Source of the DNA: JBBRRP01 sp038251425
GTDB lineage: Bacteria > Myxococcota_A > Polyangia > Polyangiales > Polyangiaceae
DNA: 15,724 nt
Reading direction: 5' to 3'
NCBI GenBank assembly: GCA_038251425.1
Contig: JBBSBI010000132.1
Location: 1-15,724 of the forward strand
Below the pieces are notes generated by a model. The model made no database searches. It worked only from the letters and a program-made list of their open reading frames with translations, and was not told where the DNA came from. Of the stretch, positions 6,391-13,318 are shown piece by piece. The translations under genes and the position numbers were made by a program. Every line of letters starts with the position of its first letter. The first letter of the stretch is position 1.

Positions 6391-8210
6391 ACATCTGGGA
6401 CATGAACATCTGGCCGCTGCTGATAGCCGCTAAGTCCGCCTTTGTTGTCCTTTTTGGGATGAATCTAGGTGTGCTGTTAACTTGGACGGATAGGCGTCAG
6501 GGCGCCATGATGCAGGATCGTATTGGGCCCAATCGCGCAGTGATTTGGCTGCCCACCCGCATGGTTCAGGCGATTTTGGTGCTGGGCGCCCTGGGCGCGA
6601 CGGGGGCGACGCTGCTCGCTGCCCAGGCTCTAAGGCCCGAGGAGGGCGCACCCTCAACGCTGAGTGCGCTCCTGTTTGGCGAGCTGGCGCTCTTTTTAAG
6701 CTGGTTCACGATGGTGCTGATCGCGAGCGGGGCCCACGCGCGTGGGGCACGGAATAGTTTTGATCGCTTTGCAACGGGTCTGGCTGCGGCCTTAGGTGGC
6801 GCGCGGTTTATCGCGCTCGCTGGCATGCTCGCACAGGTTGCGCTGTTCTTTTTGATTGTTGTCAGCGGCGGCGGTGAGTTTGGCGAGACAGTGCGCGAGG
6901 TGTCGTTTGGCGCCGGTGCGGCGCTCTTTGGGCTTGCCGCCGTCAGCGGCTCGCTTTACGCGGCCGTCAGCATGCACGCGGAGCCACGCGTCGGTTTGAG
7001 ACTAGCTGGGCTCTTGCATCCCGCCGCAGACGGCCTGAAAACTCTGTTCAAGGAAGATATCATCCCGCCCGGCGCTGATCGGCTCCTGCATAGCATCGCT
7101 CCGTTTATCACCTTCTTTCCTGCGCTGGTCGTGCTCGGGATCGTGCCTTTTGGCGACGCTCTTTGTTTTGATACGGCGCGCGATCAGCCCTTCACAGTGA
7201 AGTCTTTGGGCACACTGATTTCGCAGGTTGACTCAGCAGCTTTGTGTCCGACGGGCAGCACCGCCTTTAAGTTGCAGGCGCTCGACCTCAACGTCGGTTT
7301 GCTCTACTTCTTTGCGCTCGCGGGCACCGGAATCGTTGGGGCGGCCTTGGCGGGCTGGGCGAGCGACAATAAGTTCAGCTTGCTAGGCGGGCTGCGCGCC
7401 GCAAGCCAGATGGTCTCGTACGAAGTGGCGCTGGGCCTCACTCTCGTGGGGGCCCTGATGGTCTACGGAACCATCCGCGTCGATGAGATGATTCAGTGGC
7501 AAGCGCGGAACGCGTGGGGCATTTTCGTGCAGCCATTCGCGTTTGTGCTCTTCTTTGCGGCGGCGGTTGCCGAGTCTAAACGCATTCCTTTCGATTTGCC
7601 GGAAGGTGAGAGCGAAATCGTGGCTGGGTACTTCACCGAGTATTCAGGCATGAAGTTCGCGATGTTCTTCTTTTCGGAATACATCGCTGTCGTCTCTTCC
7701 AGTGCGCTGATGGCGGCGATTTTCTTTGGCGGCTGGCATCTCCCGTTCGTGGATAGGAGTGCCATCCACGTGGCCGTTGGGGATACGGTTTACCTTCATT
7801 ATGCGGTCTCTCACGGAGCCATCGTGGTTTTGGGTGTGCTCGGCTTCATCATCAAGATTATCGCCCTCTGTTGGGTTCAGCTGTCGATTCGTTGGACGCT
7901 ACCTCGTTTTCGTTACGACCAACTGATGCGACTCGGCTGGCGCAAGTTGCTGCCGCTGTCCTTGCTGAATGTGCTCGGAACCGGCCTCGTTATCCTTCTG
8001 CTGCAAGGTGCCAGTGAGACCGTGGCATCGGCGGTGCGTTACCTCGCGAACCTGAGCATGGCGCTGCTCGCCGGGAGTGCTGCATTAGGATTTCTGCTTT
8101 TCATCAAATTCATGATGAAAGCCCCAAACAAGAAACAATTGCTGTCGAGCACCTCTGCTGAGTATGCGCAGGCTCGTGGCGGCACCCACAGTAGAAGGAT
8201 GGAGGCGTAG
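6387..8210 (+). CDS. nuoH: NADH-quinone oxidoreductase subunit H, greatly enlarged
   Basis: Membrane subunit that closes the quinone tunnel and links it to the proton-translocating helices. Core motifs are intact: DRIGPNR (44-50), HPAADGLKTLFKEDIIPPGA (211-230), DLNVGLLY (300-307), GGLRAASQMVSYEVALGL (334-351) and ESKRIPFDLPEGESEIVAGY (396-415). It has 607 residues against about 325-450 normally. The excess comes from about 150 residues with four hydrophobic segments (about 57-81, 92-116, 138-162 and 173-196) between GPNR and HPAADG, a 42-residue loop after PFG (257-298), and a C-terminal tail with another hydrophobic helix (about 556-577). The GTG at 6387 has GAGGTG at 6376-6381; the ATG at 6402 is an alternative. 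Its TAG shares one base with the GTG of nuoI. Confidence 0.94.
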   Translation: MNIWDMNIWPLLIAAKSAFVVLFGMNLGVLLTWTDRRQGAMMQDRIGPNRAVIWLPTRMVQAILVLGALGATGATLLAAQALRPEEGAPSTLSALLFGELALFLSWFTMVLIASGAHARGARNSFDRFATGLAAALGGARFIALAGMLAQVALFFLIVVSGGGEFGETVREVSFGAGAALFGLAAVSGSLYAAVSMHAEPRVGLRLAGLLHPAADGLKTLFKEDIIPPGADRLLHSIAPFITFFPALVVLGIVPFGDALCFDTARDQPFTVKSLGTLISQVDSAALCPTGSTAFKLQALDLNVGLLYFFALAGTGIVGAALAGWASDNKFSLLGGLRAASQMVSYEVALGLTLVGALMVYGTIRVDEMIQWQARNAWGIFVQPFAFVLFFAAAVAESKRIPFDLPEGESEIVAGYFTEYSGMKFAMFFFSEYIAVVSSSALMAAIFFGGWHLPFVDRSAIHVAVGDTVYLHYAVSHGAIVVLGVLGFIIKIIALCWVQLSIRWTLPRFRYDQLMRLGWRKLLPLSLLNVLGTGLVILLLQGASETVASAVRYLANLSMALLAGSAALGFLLFIKFMMKAPNKKQLLSSTSAEYAQARGGTHSRRMEA

Positions 8211-8857
8211 TGAAGGCGAGCCCTCTTGGTCCCCGCGGCGTAGTTGGTACACCGCTCAAGCGACCTGACCGAACCATATCTGTTCAATCCTACGTGCCTG
8301 AGATAGTCAAAGGTCTCGGCATCACGATGGGCCATTTCTTTACGAATACGAAAGAAATGGTGCTCGGGCAGCGGAATGATCCGAATACCGAAGCGATCGC
8401 TGACGGCATCAATACCGTGAGCTATCCCGAACAGCAGCGCCCGTATCCGGAGCGCTTCCGTGGCGTTCATCGCCTTACTGAGCGCGAAGATGGCTCACCT
8501 CGCTGCGTGGCGTGCCTCTGCTGTTCAACAGCGTGTCCCGCACAGTGCATTCACATTGAAGCCGGTGAATATCCGGAGGGTGATAAGCGGCGTGGCTACG
8601 AGCGGTTTCCCGATAAATTTGTGATCGACGAGCTGCGCTGCATCTTCTGTGGCTACTGCGTCGAGGCCTGCCCGTGCGATGCGATTCGAATGGACACTGG
8701 CATTCATCCGGTTCCCTATGATTCGCGCGAGCAGTTCATCTACGCCAAAGATTTGCTGTTGAAGATGCCAGGCCGGAAGAACGATCACGTGACCGAGAAT
8801 CCTCGCCACGAGCCCGGTGAGGCGACTCACCCGGGCATCGATCGCGATCGCCACTGA
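8210..8857 (+). CDS. nuoI: NADH-quinone oxidoreductase subunit I (2x 4Fe-4S ferredoxin)
   Basis: TYKY subunit of complex I, carrying clusters N6a and N6b between NuoG and NuoB. It has 215 residues. Two ferredoxin motifs are complete: CVACLCCSTACP (ligands Cys99, Cys102, Cys105, Cys109) and CIFCGYCVEACP (Cys144, Cys147, Cys150, Cys154). The segment EQFIYAKDLLL after the second motif is typical. The start is GTG, overlapping the nuoH stop by one base, with GGAGG four bases upstream. The C-terminus is a hydrophilic His/Arg-rich tail ending in DRDRH, encoded by a 12-bp palindrome at 8839-8850. The next gene is gatB, so nuoJ-N are absent here. Confidence 0.96.
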   Translation: MKASPLGPRGVVGTPLKRPDRTISVQSYVPEIVKGLGITMGHFFTNTKEMVLGQRNDPNTEAIADGINTVSYPEQQRPYPERFRGVHRLTEREDGSPRCVACLCCSTACPAQCIHIEAGEYPEGDKRRGYERFPDKFVIDELRCIFCGYCVEACPCDAIRMDTGIHPVPYDSREQFIYAKDLLLKMPGRKNDHVTENPRHEPGEATHPGIDRDRH

Positions 8858-8865
8858 GGTACGCG

Positions 8866-10305
8866 GTGGCTATCACCTACGAACCGGTCATCGGGCTTGA
8901 GGTTCACGCTCAGCTGCAGACCAAGAGTAAGCTTTTTTGCGCCTGCTCCGCTGAATTCGGAAAAGCACCGAATGCGAATGTGTGCCCCGTGTGCTTGGGG
9001 CTTCCGGGCTCCTTACCGGTGCTGAACGAAACAGCGGTTGAGATGGCCGTGCGTGCGGGCTTAGCGCTCGATTGCGCGATTGCAAGCACCAGCATTTTTG
9101 CCCGCAAGAATTACTTCTATCCCGATTCGCCCAAGGGGTACCAAATCAGTCAGTACGAAGCACCGCTCTGTGCGCAGGGTCACCTCGACGTGCCGCTCGA
9201 GTCCGGTGTGAAGCGCATCGGGATCACCCGCATCCATATGGAAGAAGACGCCGGCAAGAATGTGCACGGCGTGGGCGCGGATTCGGCGGTTGATTTGAAT
9301 CGTGCCGGGGTGCCTTTGATCGAGATCGTGAGTGAGCCCGATCTTCGTTCAAGTACCGAAGCGGCTCAGTATTTGCGCACGCTTCGCGATATTTTAGTGG
9401 CGATCGGCGTCAATGATGGGAATTTGGAGGAAGGAAGCTTCCGTTGTGATGCCAACGTTTCCATTCGCCCAGTTGGGCAAGAGAAGTTTGGAACACGTTG
9501 TGAGCTTAAGAATCTCAATAGCTTTCGATTTGTGCAACGCGCGATTGAGTCGGAAATTCAACGCCAGACGGCCGTGCTCGATGCGGGCGGGAGCATCACC
9601 CAAGAAACGCGCAGCTTCGACCCGGATACCAGCCTCACTAAGACGTTGAGATCGAAGGAAGATGCCCACGATTATCGCTACTTCCCGGAACCCGATCTCC
9701 CGCCACTCTGCATTTCTGCAGAGTTTATCGGACAGCAACGGCCACTCATTGGGTCCTTGCCGGCCCGCGTCCGCGCTCGCTGGGTGGAGGAGCTTGGGTT
9801 AACGCCGGCAACGGCGCAGACCCTGAGTCAGCATCCGGGCTACGTGAAGTTCTTCGAAACGGCGCTTCAGAGCTACTCAGACGCGGTGAAGCTGGCGAAT
9901 TTCATGCAAACAGAGGTTCTTCGCAACGCCAAAGTTCACGGTTTGAATGCCGAATTCTCAGTAACGCCACTCCAAGTCGCAGAACTCCTATCCTTAGTTG
10001 ATTCCAAAGCGATCAGCGGCAAGCAGGCGAAGGAAGTCTTTGTGGCGCTGGAAGGGAGCAAGCTTAGCCCCGCCGAAGTCGTCAAAACTCAAGGCATCGC
10101 CGTCATCTCGAATGAGGATGAGTTGCGCGCCGTGTGTCTGACAGTGATTGCGGCGTATCCGAAGCAAAAGGAACAGTTTTTGGGCGGAAAGCAAGCGATT
10201 TTGGGCTTCTTCGTTGGCCAAGTGATGAAGGAAACGAAGGGGCGCGCGGAGCCTGAGCTCTTGGGCACACTGCTGGAGCGTTTGCTGAAGGCGGCGGTCA
10301 CATGA
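8866..10305 (+). CDS. gatB: Asp/Glu-tRNA(Asn/Gln) amidotransferase subunit B
   Basis: Catalytic kinase/transamidation subunit of GatCAB, which converts misacylated Glu-tRNA(Gln) or Asp-tRNA(Asn) to the amide form. It has 479 residues, full length. The family opening YEPVIGLEVHAQL, a Cys25-x-Cys27...Cys40-x2-Cys43 zinc site and the signature KNYFYPDSPKGYQISQY are all visible. The C-terminus is helical and YqeY-like (about 325-479). The start is GTG with GAGGT five bases upstream, eight bases after nuoI. It overlaps lipA by 4 bases (ATGA). Partners gatA and gatC are not in the window. Its presence implies that the organism uses indirect amidation for at least one of the two tRNAs. Confidence 0.96.
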   Translation: MAITYEPVIGLEVHAQLQTKSKLFCACSAEFGKAPNANVCPVCLGLPGSLPVLNETAVEMAVRAGLALDCAIASTSIFARKNYFYPDSPKGYQISQYEAPLCAQGHLDVPLESGVKRIGITRIHMEEDAGKNVHGVGADSAVDLNRAGVPLIEIVSEPDLRSSTEAAQYLRTLRDILVAIGVNDGNLEEGSFRCDANVSIRPVGQEKFGTRCELKNLNSFRFVQRAIESEIQRQTAVLDAGGSITQETRSFDPDTSLTKTLRSKEDAHDYRYFPEPDLPPLCISAEFIGQQRPLIGSLPARVRARWVEELGLTPATAQTLSQHPGYVKFFETALQSYSDAVKLANFMQTEVLRNAKVHGLNAEFSVTPLQVAELLSLVDSKAISGKQAKEVFVALEGSKLSPAEVVKTQGIAVISNEDELRAVCLTVIAAYPKQKEQFLGGKQAILGFFVGQVMKETKGRAEPELLGTLLERLLKAAVT

Positions 10306-11309
10306 GCGACGGCTTGCCCTTGAATGAGCCCAAGCCCAGCTGGCTCAAAGTGCGTGCGCCCGGCGGTGAGAACTATCGGCGCATCAAGCAGACACTGCGG
10401 GAGCTCGATCTTTTCACGGTCTGCGAAGAAGCGCGCTGCCCAAACGTGGGCGAGTGTTGGAGTGAAGGCACGGCCACCGTCATGGTGCTTGGGCACATGT
10501 GCACGCGCGGTTGTCGATTCTGCGCCGTCACAACCGGGAACCCAAAGGGAGCCGTCGATCCGCGGGAGCCGGAACACGTCGCACGTGCGTTGGCGAAGCT
10601 TGGCTTGAAGTATGTCGTGCTCACGATGGTGGATCGCGATGATCTTCTAGATGGGGGAGCGGCTCACGTGGCTCAGACGGTTGCGGCATTGCGGCGCTAT
10701 CAGCCTGAATTGTTAGTCGAAACACTGGTGGGTGATTTCGGCGGGCGCAAGCTGGATATCGCCACGGTGCTTGCGGCAGCGCCAGATGTCTATGCTCACA
10801 ACATCGAGGTAACGCGTCGGCTAACGCCGCTCATCCGGGATCAGCGCTGCGGCTACGAGCTGTCCCTAGAAACGCTGCGCTTCGCAAAGGCGAGCGCGCC
10901 CGAACGCTACGTCAAGAGTTCACTGATGGTGGGTATCGGCGAAACGGACGAAGAAGTCTTCGAAACGCTGGCTGATCTGCGCGCGCATCAGGTAGATATC
11001 GTCACCATTGGGCAGTATCTGCGCCCCACGCCCAAGCACGCCCCCGTGCAGCGCTACGTCCCTCCCGAGCTGTTCAAAGTGTTCGAGGATAAGGCCAAAG
11101 AGCTCGGCTTTGCCTTCGTGGCTGCGGGGCCACTGGTGCGCTCAAGCTATCGAGCAGCAGAGGGATTTGTGGGCGCCAATTTGTTGCCAGCGCCGCGCCC
11201 AGCTGTTGAGGAGCCGTCGTTGCCTTCTCTGATTCATCATAGGTCCGCGCCAGGCGAGGCTGTCGGGGGAGCGAACGAGCCCCTGCTGAGCCTGCGGCGC
11301 CGGCCTTAA
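10302..11309 (+). CDS. lipA: Lipoyl synthase (radical SAM) with C-terminal extension
   Basis: Inserts two sulphur atoms into octanoyl groups on lipoyl domains, such as that of the E2 protein encoded downstream. It has 335 residues. The auxiliary-cluster motif C-x4-C-x5-C (Cys41, Cys46, Cys52) and the radical SAM motif C-x3-C-x2-C (Cys67, Cys71, Cys74 in CTRGCRFC) are intact. The conserved RSSY (280-283), which supplies the serine ligand of the auxiliary cluster, is also present. The core ends near residue 293. About 40 further Pro/Ser/Arg-rich residues form an unconserved-looking tail, whose final codons lie in a 14-bp tandem repeat. Translation starts inside the end of gatB. Proximity to E1/E2 genes fits its role. 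Confidence 0.96.
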   Translation: MSDGLPLNEPKPSWLKVRAPGGENYRRIKQTLRELDLFTVCEEARCPNVGECWSEGTATVMVLGHMCTRGCRFCAVTTGNPKGAVDPREPEHVARALAKLGLKYVVLTMVDRDDLLDGGAAHVAQTVAALRRYQPELLVETLVGDFGGRKLDIATVLAAAPDVYAHNIEVTRRLTPLIRDQRCGYELSLETLRFAKASAPERYVKSSLMVGIGETDEEVFETLADLRAHQVDIVTIGQYLRPTPKHAPVQRYVPPELFKVFEDKAKELGFAFVAAGPLVRSSYRAAEGFVGANLLPAPRPAVEEPSLPSLIHHRSAPGEAVGGANEPLLSLRRRP

Positions 11310-11331
11310 CGCGCCGGCCCTAACGCGCCGA
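11297..11331. repeat. 14-bp tandem repeat across the lipA stop codon
   Basis: The unit GCGCCGGCC(T/C)TAAC occurs at 11297-11310 and 11311-11324, followed by a partial third copy (GCGCCG, 11325-11330). The first copy contains the lipA TAA stop. The period of 14 is not a multiple of three, so repeat slippage would alter or re-create the stop. It starts the 105-bp gap before the next gene. Confidence 0.7.
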
Positions 11332-11397
11332 GCGAAATCCAACGAAGCCTGGAGCTTGGCGACGGCAGCTGGCCTTTGAGTCGCGAGCGGGATAGAT

Positions 11398-11404
11398 AGG
11401 AGGG
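11398..11404 (+). promoter_or_regulatory. Strong ribosome binding site of the TerB-like gene
   Basis: AGGAGGG lies 10 bases before the ATG at 11415. It is the longest Shine-Dalgarno match in this part of the window and supports that start and the reality of the gene. Confidence 0.6.
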
Positions 11405-11414
11405 TAGTGAAACC

Positions 11415-12002
11415 ATGACAGAAGCCAATACGCCGCTGATCCAGCAGATCGTTGCCAAGCTTGGCCGGGCACCTTCCTACGCTGAGCCAGGAGTTTCGGG
11501 GTCAATCCTCGGCGTCGCTGCACAGAGCTATGGGTCCAATTCGGTGGTTGAAGACGTGACGCAACCCACGGGATTTGACCCTGAGGTAGCAGCGCTGTTC
11601 GAAGCGCTGGTCGAGAGTGCCTTCTTGGTGGCGCACGCCGACGGCGATTTTGATGAAACAGAGCGCGAAGCGTTCGAACATATTGTGCTGGCGGTCTGCC
11701 AAGGAAAAGTAGCAGAACGCCAAGTTCACGCCTTGCTCTTGGATTTGCAGGCACAGCTGGAAGAAGATGGCCTGGAGAAACGGGTAGCGATGGTGGCCCG
11801 CACCATCAAACGTCCGGAACACGCACTTGAAGTGTTGCGAGTGGCCGCGTTGCTAGCTGAAGTTTCGGGTGGAGTGAGTGCGGTTGAACGCCAGGTTCTT
11901 TCGGAGCTCGCCCGCGCATGCCAATTGGATGAGTTCGCGTTGTCTCGGGCGCTCACCGAGGCGACGATGTCGCTCAGTGCTGACGAGCTCGGCCGTACGT
12001 GA
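11415..12002 (+). CDS. TerB-like helical protein of unknown role
   Basis: A 195-residue, acidic, probably cytoplasmic protein. Residues about 57-190 look like the TerB/DjlA-N-type helical bundle. Two internally similar segments each contain a helix, a small acidic or glycine-rich turn and another helix: VAHADGDFDETEREAFEHIV (72-91) and AEVSGGVSAVERQVLSELAR (148-167). The ADGxxDxxE pattern resembles the metal-binding loops seen in TerB proteins. The N-terminal 55 residues appear disordered and Gly/Ser-rich. TerB relatives are linked to tellurite resistance and stress systems, but no other ter gene is nearby, so that label should not be taken as its function. It lies between lipA and the 2-oxoacid dehydrogenase genes, with 105-bp and 156-bp gaps. 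Confidence 0.75.
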   Translation: MTEANTPLIQQIVAKLGRAPSYAEPGVSGSILGVAAQSYGSNSVVEDVTQPTGFDPEVAALFEALVESAFLVAHADGDFDETEREAFEHIVLAVCQGKVAERQVHALLLDLQAQLEEDGLEKRVAMVARTIKRPEHALEVLRVAALLAEVSGGVSAVERQVLSELARACQLDEFALSRALTEATMSLSADELGRT

Positions 12003-12053
12003 GCTTGTCGCTCGGCCGCTGAGTTCGGGTGCGAAGGCGTTGACGCACTCCGT

Positions 12054-12151
12054 GGGGGTAGCCGTCTTAGCGGCTAATATGGCCAAAACTCATCGATTCA
12101 AGCCGGACAGAGAGGCTTACCAGCGCGACTCGCTTCGATTAGGCTACCCCC
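12054..12151 (+). promoter_or_regulatory. Candidate structured 5' leader before E1 alpha
   Basis: In the 156-bp gap, GGGGGTAGCC (12054-12063) and GGCTACCCCC (12142-12151) form a perfect 10-bp inverted repeat. It encloses ATCGA/TCGAT (12092-12096 with 12135-12139) and AAGCC/GGCTT (12100-12104 with 12114-12118). TAGCCG (12059-12064) can instead pair with CGGCTA (12071-12076), giving a mutually exclusive fold. The 3' arm ends seven bases before the ATG at 12159, where a ribosome site would normally lie; none is evident. TTGACG (12040-12045) and TAATAT (12075-12080) resemble promoter elements but are 29 bp apart, too far to act together. Regulation is inferred only. Confidence 0.35.
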
Positions 12152-12158
12152 GATTGTC

Positions 12159-13280
12159 ATGCTGAAAACGAGTTTGAACGGAGCTGAGAACCATGACCTC
12201 GACGTGGTTCAGGTGCTGCGCGAAGACGGCACTCTCGATCCGGAGCACGACCCAAAGCTGAGCGACGAAAATGTCGTTTATATCCACCGGCACATGGTTT
12301 CCACGCGCCTCTTGGACGAGCGCCTCGTCGCGCTTCAACGCCAGGGGCGGATTGGATTTCACGTGGGGTCGGTGGGCGAGGAGGCTGCGATTCTCGGTTC
12401 AACCTTCGCCATGGGTGAGCTCGATTGGCTGTTGCCCTGCTATCGGGAGTTTGGCGGAGCACTGATGCGCGGGCTCTCACTCCAGCGTTTTCTCGACAAC
12501 ATGTTCGGCAACCGCAACGACACCGTGCATGGCCGACAAATGCCGGACCATTACACGTGCCGTGAGAAGCGTTGGGGCTCCATTAGCTCGCCGGTGGGAA
12601 CGCAGATCACGCAAGCGGTCGGGCTCGCGTGGGCTGCAAAGCTCAGCAAAGAACGCTCGTCGGTGCTGGTATACTTTGGAGACGGAGCCACGAGTTCCTC
12701 TGAGTTTCACAGTGGGCTCAATTTCGCGGGAGTTTTCAAAACCCCAACCATTTTCTTTTGCAGAAACAACGGCTGGGCCATCAGCGTGCCGGCCGATCGC
12801 CAAACGGCTTCGCGCACGTTTGCTGAAAAGGCGAGTGGGTATGGGATCCCAGGCGTTCGTGTGGATGGGAACGACGTGTTTGCGGTGGTGGCTGTGACCC
12901 AGAAAGCCCGTGAGCGGGCCTTGAATGGCCAAGGGGCAACATTGATTGAAGCGCTCACGTACCGGATGGGCGGTCACTCAACCAGCGATGATCCCAATCG
13001 CTATCGACCGATGGCCGATCTGGAGCCGTGGCAGAAGCGCGATCCCATCGAACGCTCGCGCGAATACTTGGTGAAGAAGGGGCTTTGGGGCGACGCTGAC
13101 GACGCTGCGCTGGTGCTTGAGGTCGAAACCCAATTTCGTGAGGCGGTGCGCATTGCTGAAGACACGCCACCCCCCGATCTCGCTAGCATGTTCGACGATG
13201 TTTACGCTAAGCCGCCCTGGCACCTTGAGGAGCAACGTGCCCAACTTTTGGGCGGCCCCCGAGCACCTTCCCAGCATTGA
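12159..13280 (+). CDS. 2-oxoacid dehydrogenase E1 component, alpha subunit (branched-chain type)
   Basis: Thiamine-diphosphate-binding subunit of an alpha2beta2 E1 that decarboxylates 2-oxoacids and acylates the lipoyl group of E2. It has 373 residues. The ThDP/Mg motif runs from GDG (174-176) to NN (203-204). GRQMPDHY (125-132) and the loop YRMGGHSTSDDPNRYR (268-283) match branched-chain 2-oxoacid dehydrogenase E1 alpha better than classic pyruvate dehydrogenase, so leucine/isoleucine/valine-derived oxoacids are the likelier substrates. Specificity cannot be proved from motifs, and pdhA is a possible label. The start at 12159 lacks a Shine-Dalgarno; a start a few codons later is possible. 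It precedes E1 beta by 38 bases. Confidence 0.92.
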   Translation: MLKTSLNGAENHDLDVVQVLREDGTLDPEHDPKLSDENVVYIHRHMVSTRLLDERLVALQRQGRIGFHVGSVGEEAAILGSTFAMGELDWLLPCYREFGGALMRGLSLQRFLDNMFGNRNDTVHGRQMPDHYTCREKRWGSISSPVGTQITQAVGLAWAAKLSKERSSVLVYFGDGATSSSEFHSGLNFAGVFKTPTIFFCRNNGWAISVPADRQTASRTFAEKASGYGIPGVRVDGNDVFAVVAVTQKARERALNGQGATLIEALTYRMGGHSTSDDPNRYRPMADLEPWQKRDPIERSREYLVKKGLWGDADDAALVLEVETQFREAVRIAEDTPPPDLASMFDDVYAKPPWHLEEQRAQLLGGPRAPSQH

Positions 13281-13318
13281 GCCGTGCTAGCCCCAGACGA
13301 GAGTAGAGCGACGCCACG

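Noticed and set aside
12040..12080. TTGACG and TAATAT as a promoter pair before E1 alpha
   Set aside because: The spacing is 29 bp, far from the 16-18 bp needed; neither has a good partner at the right distance.
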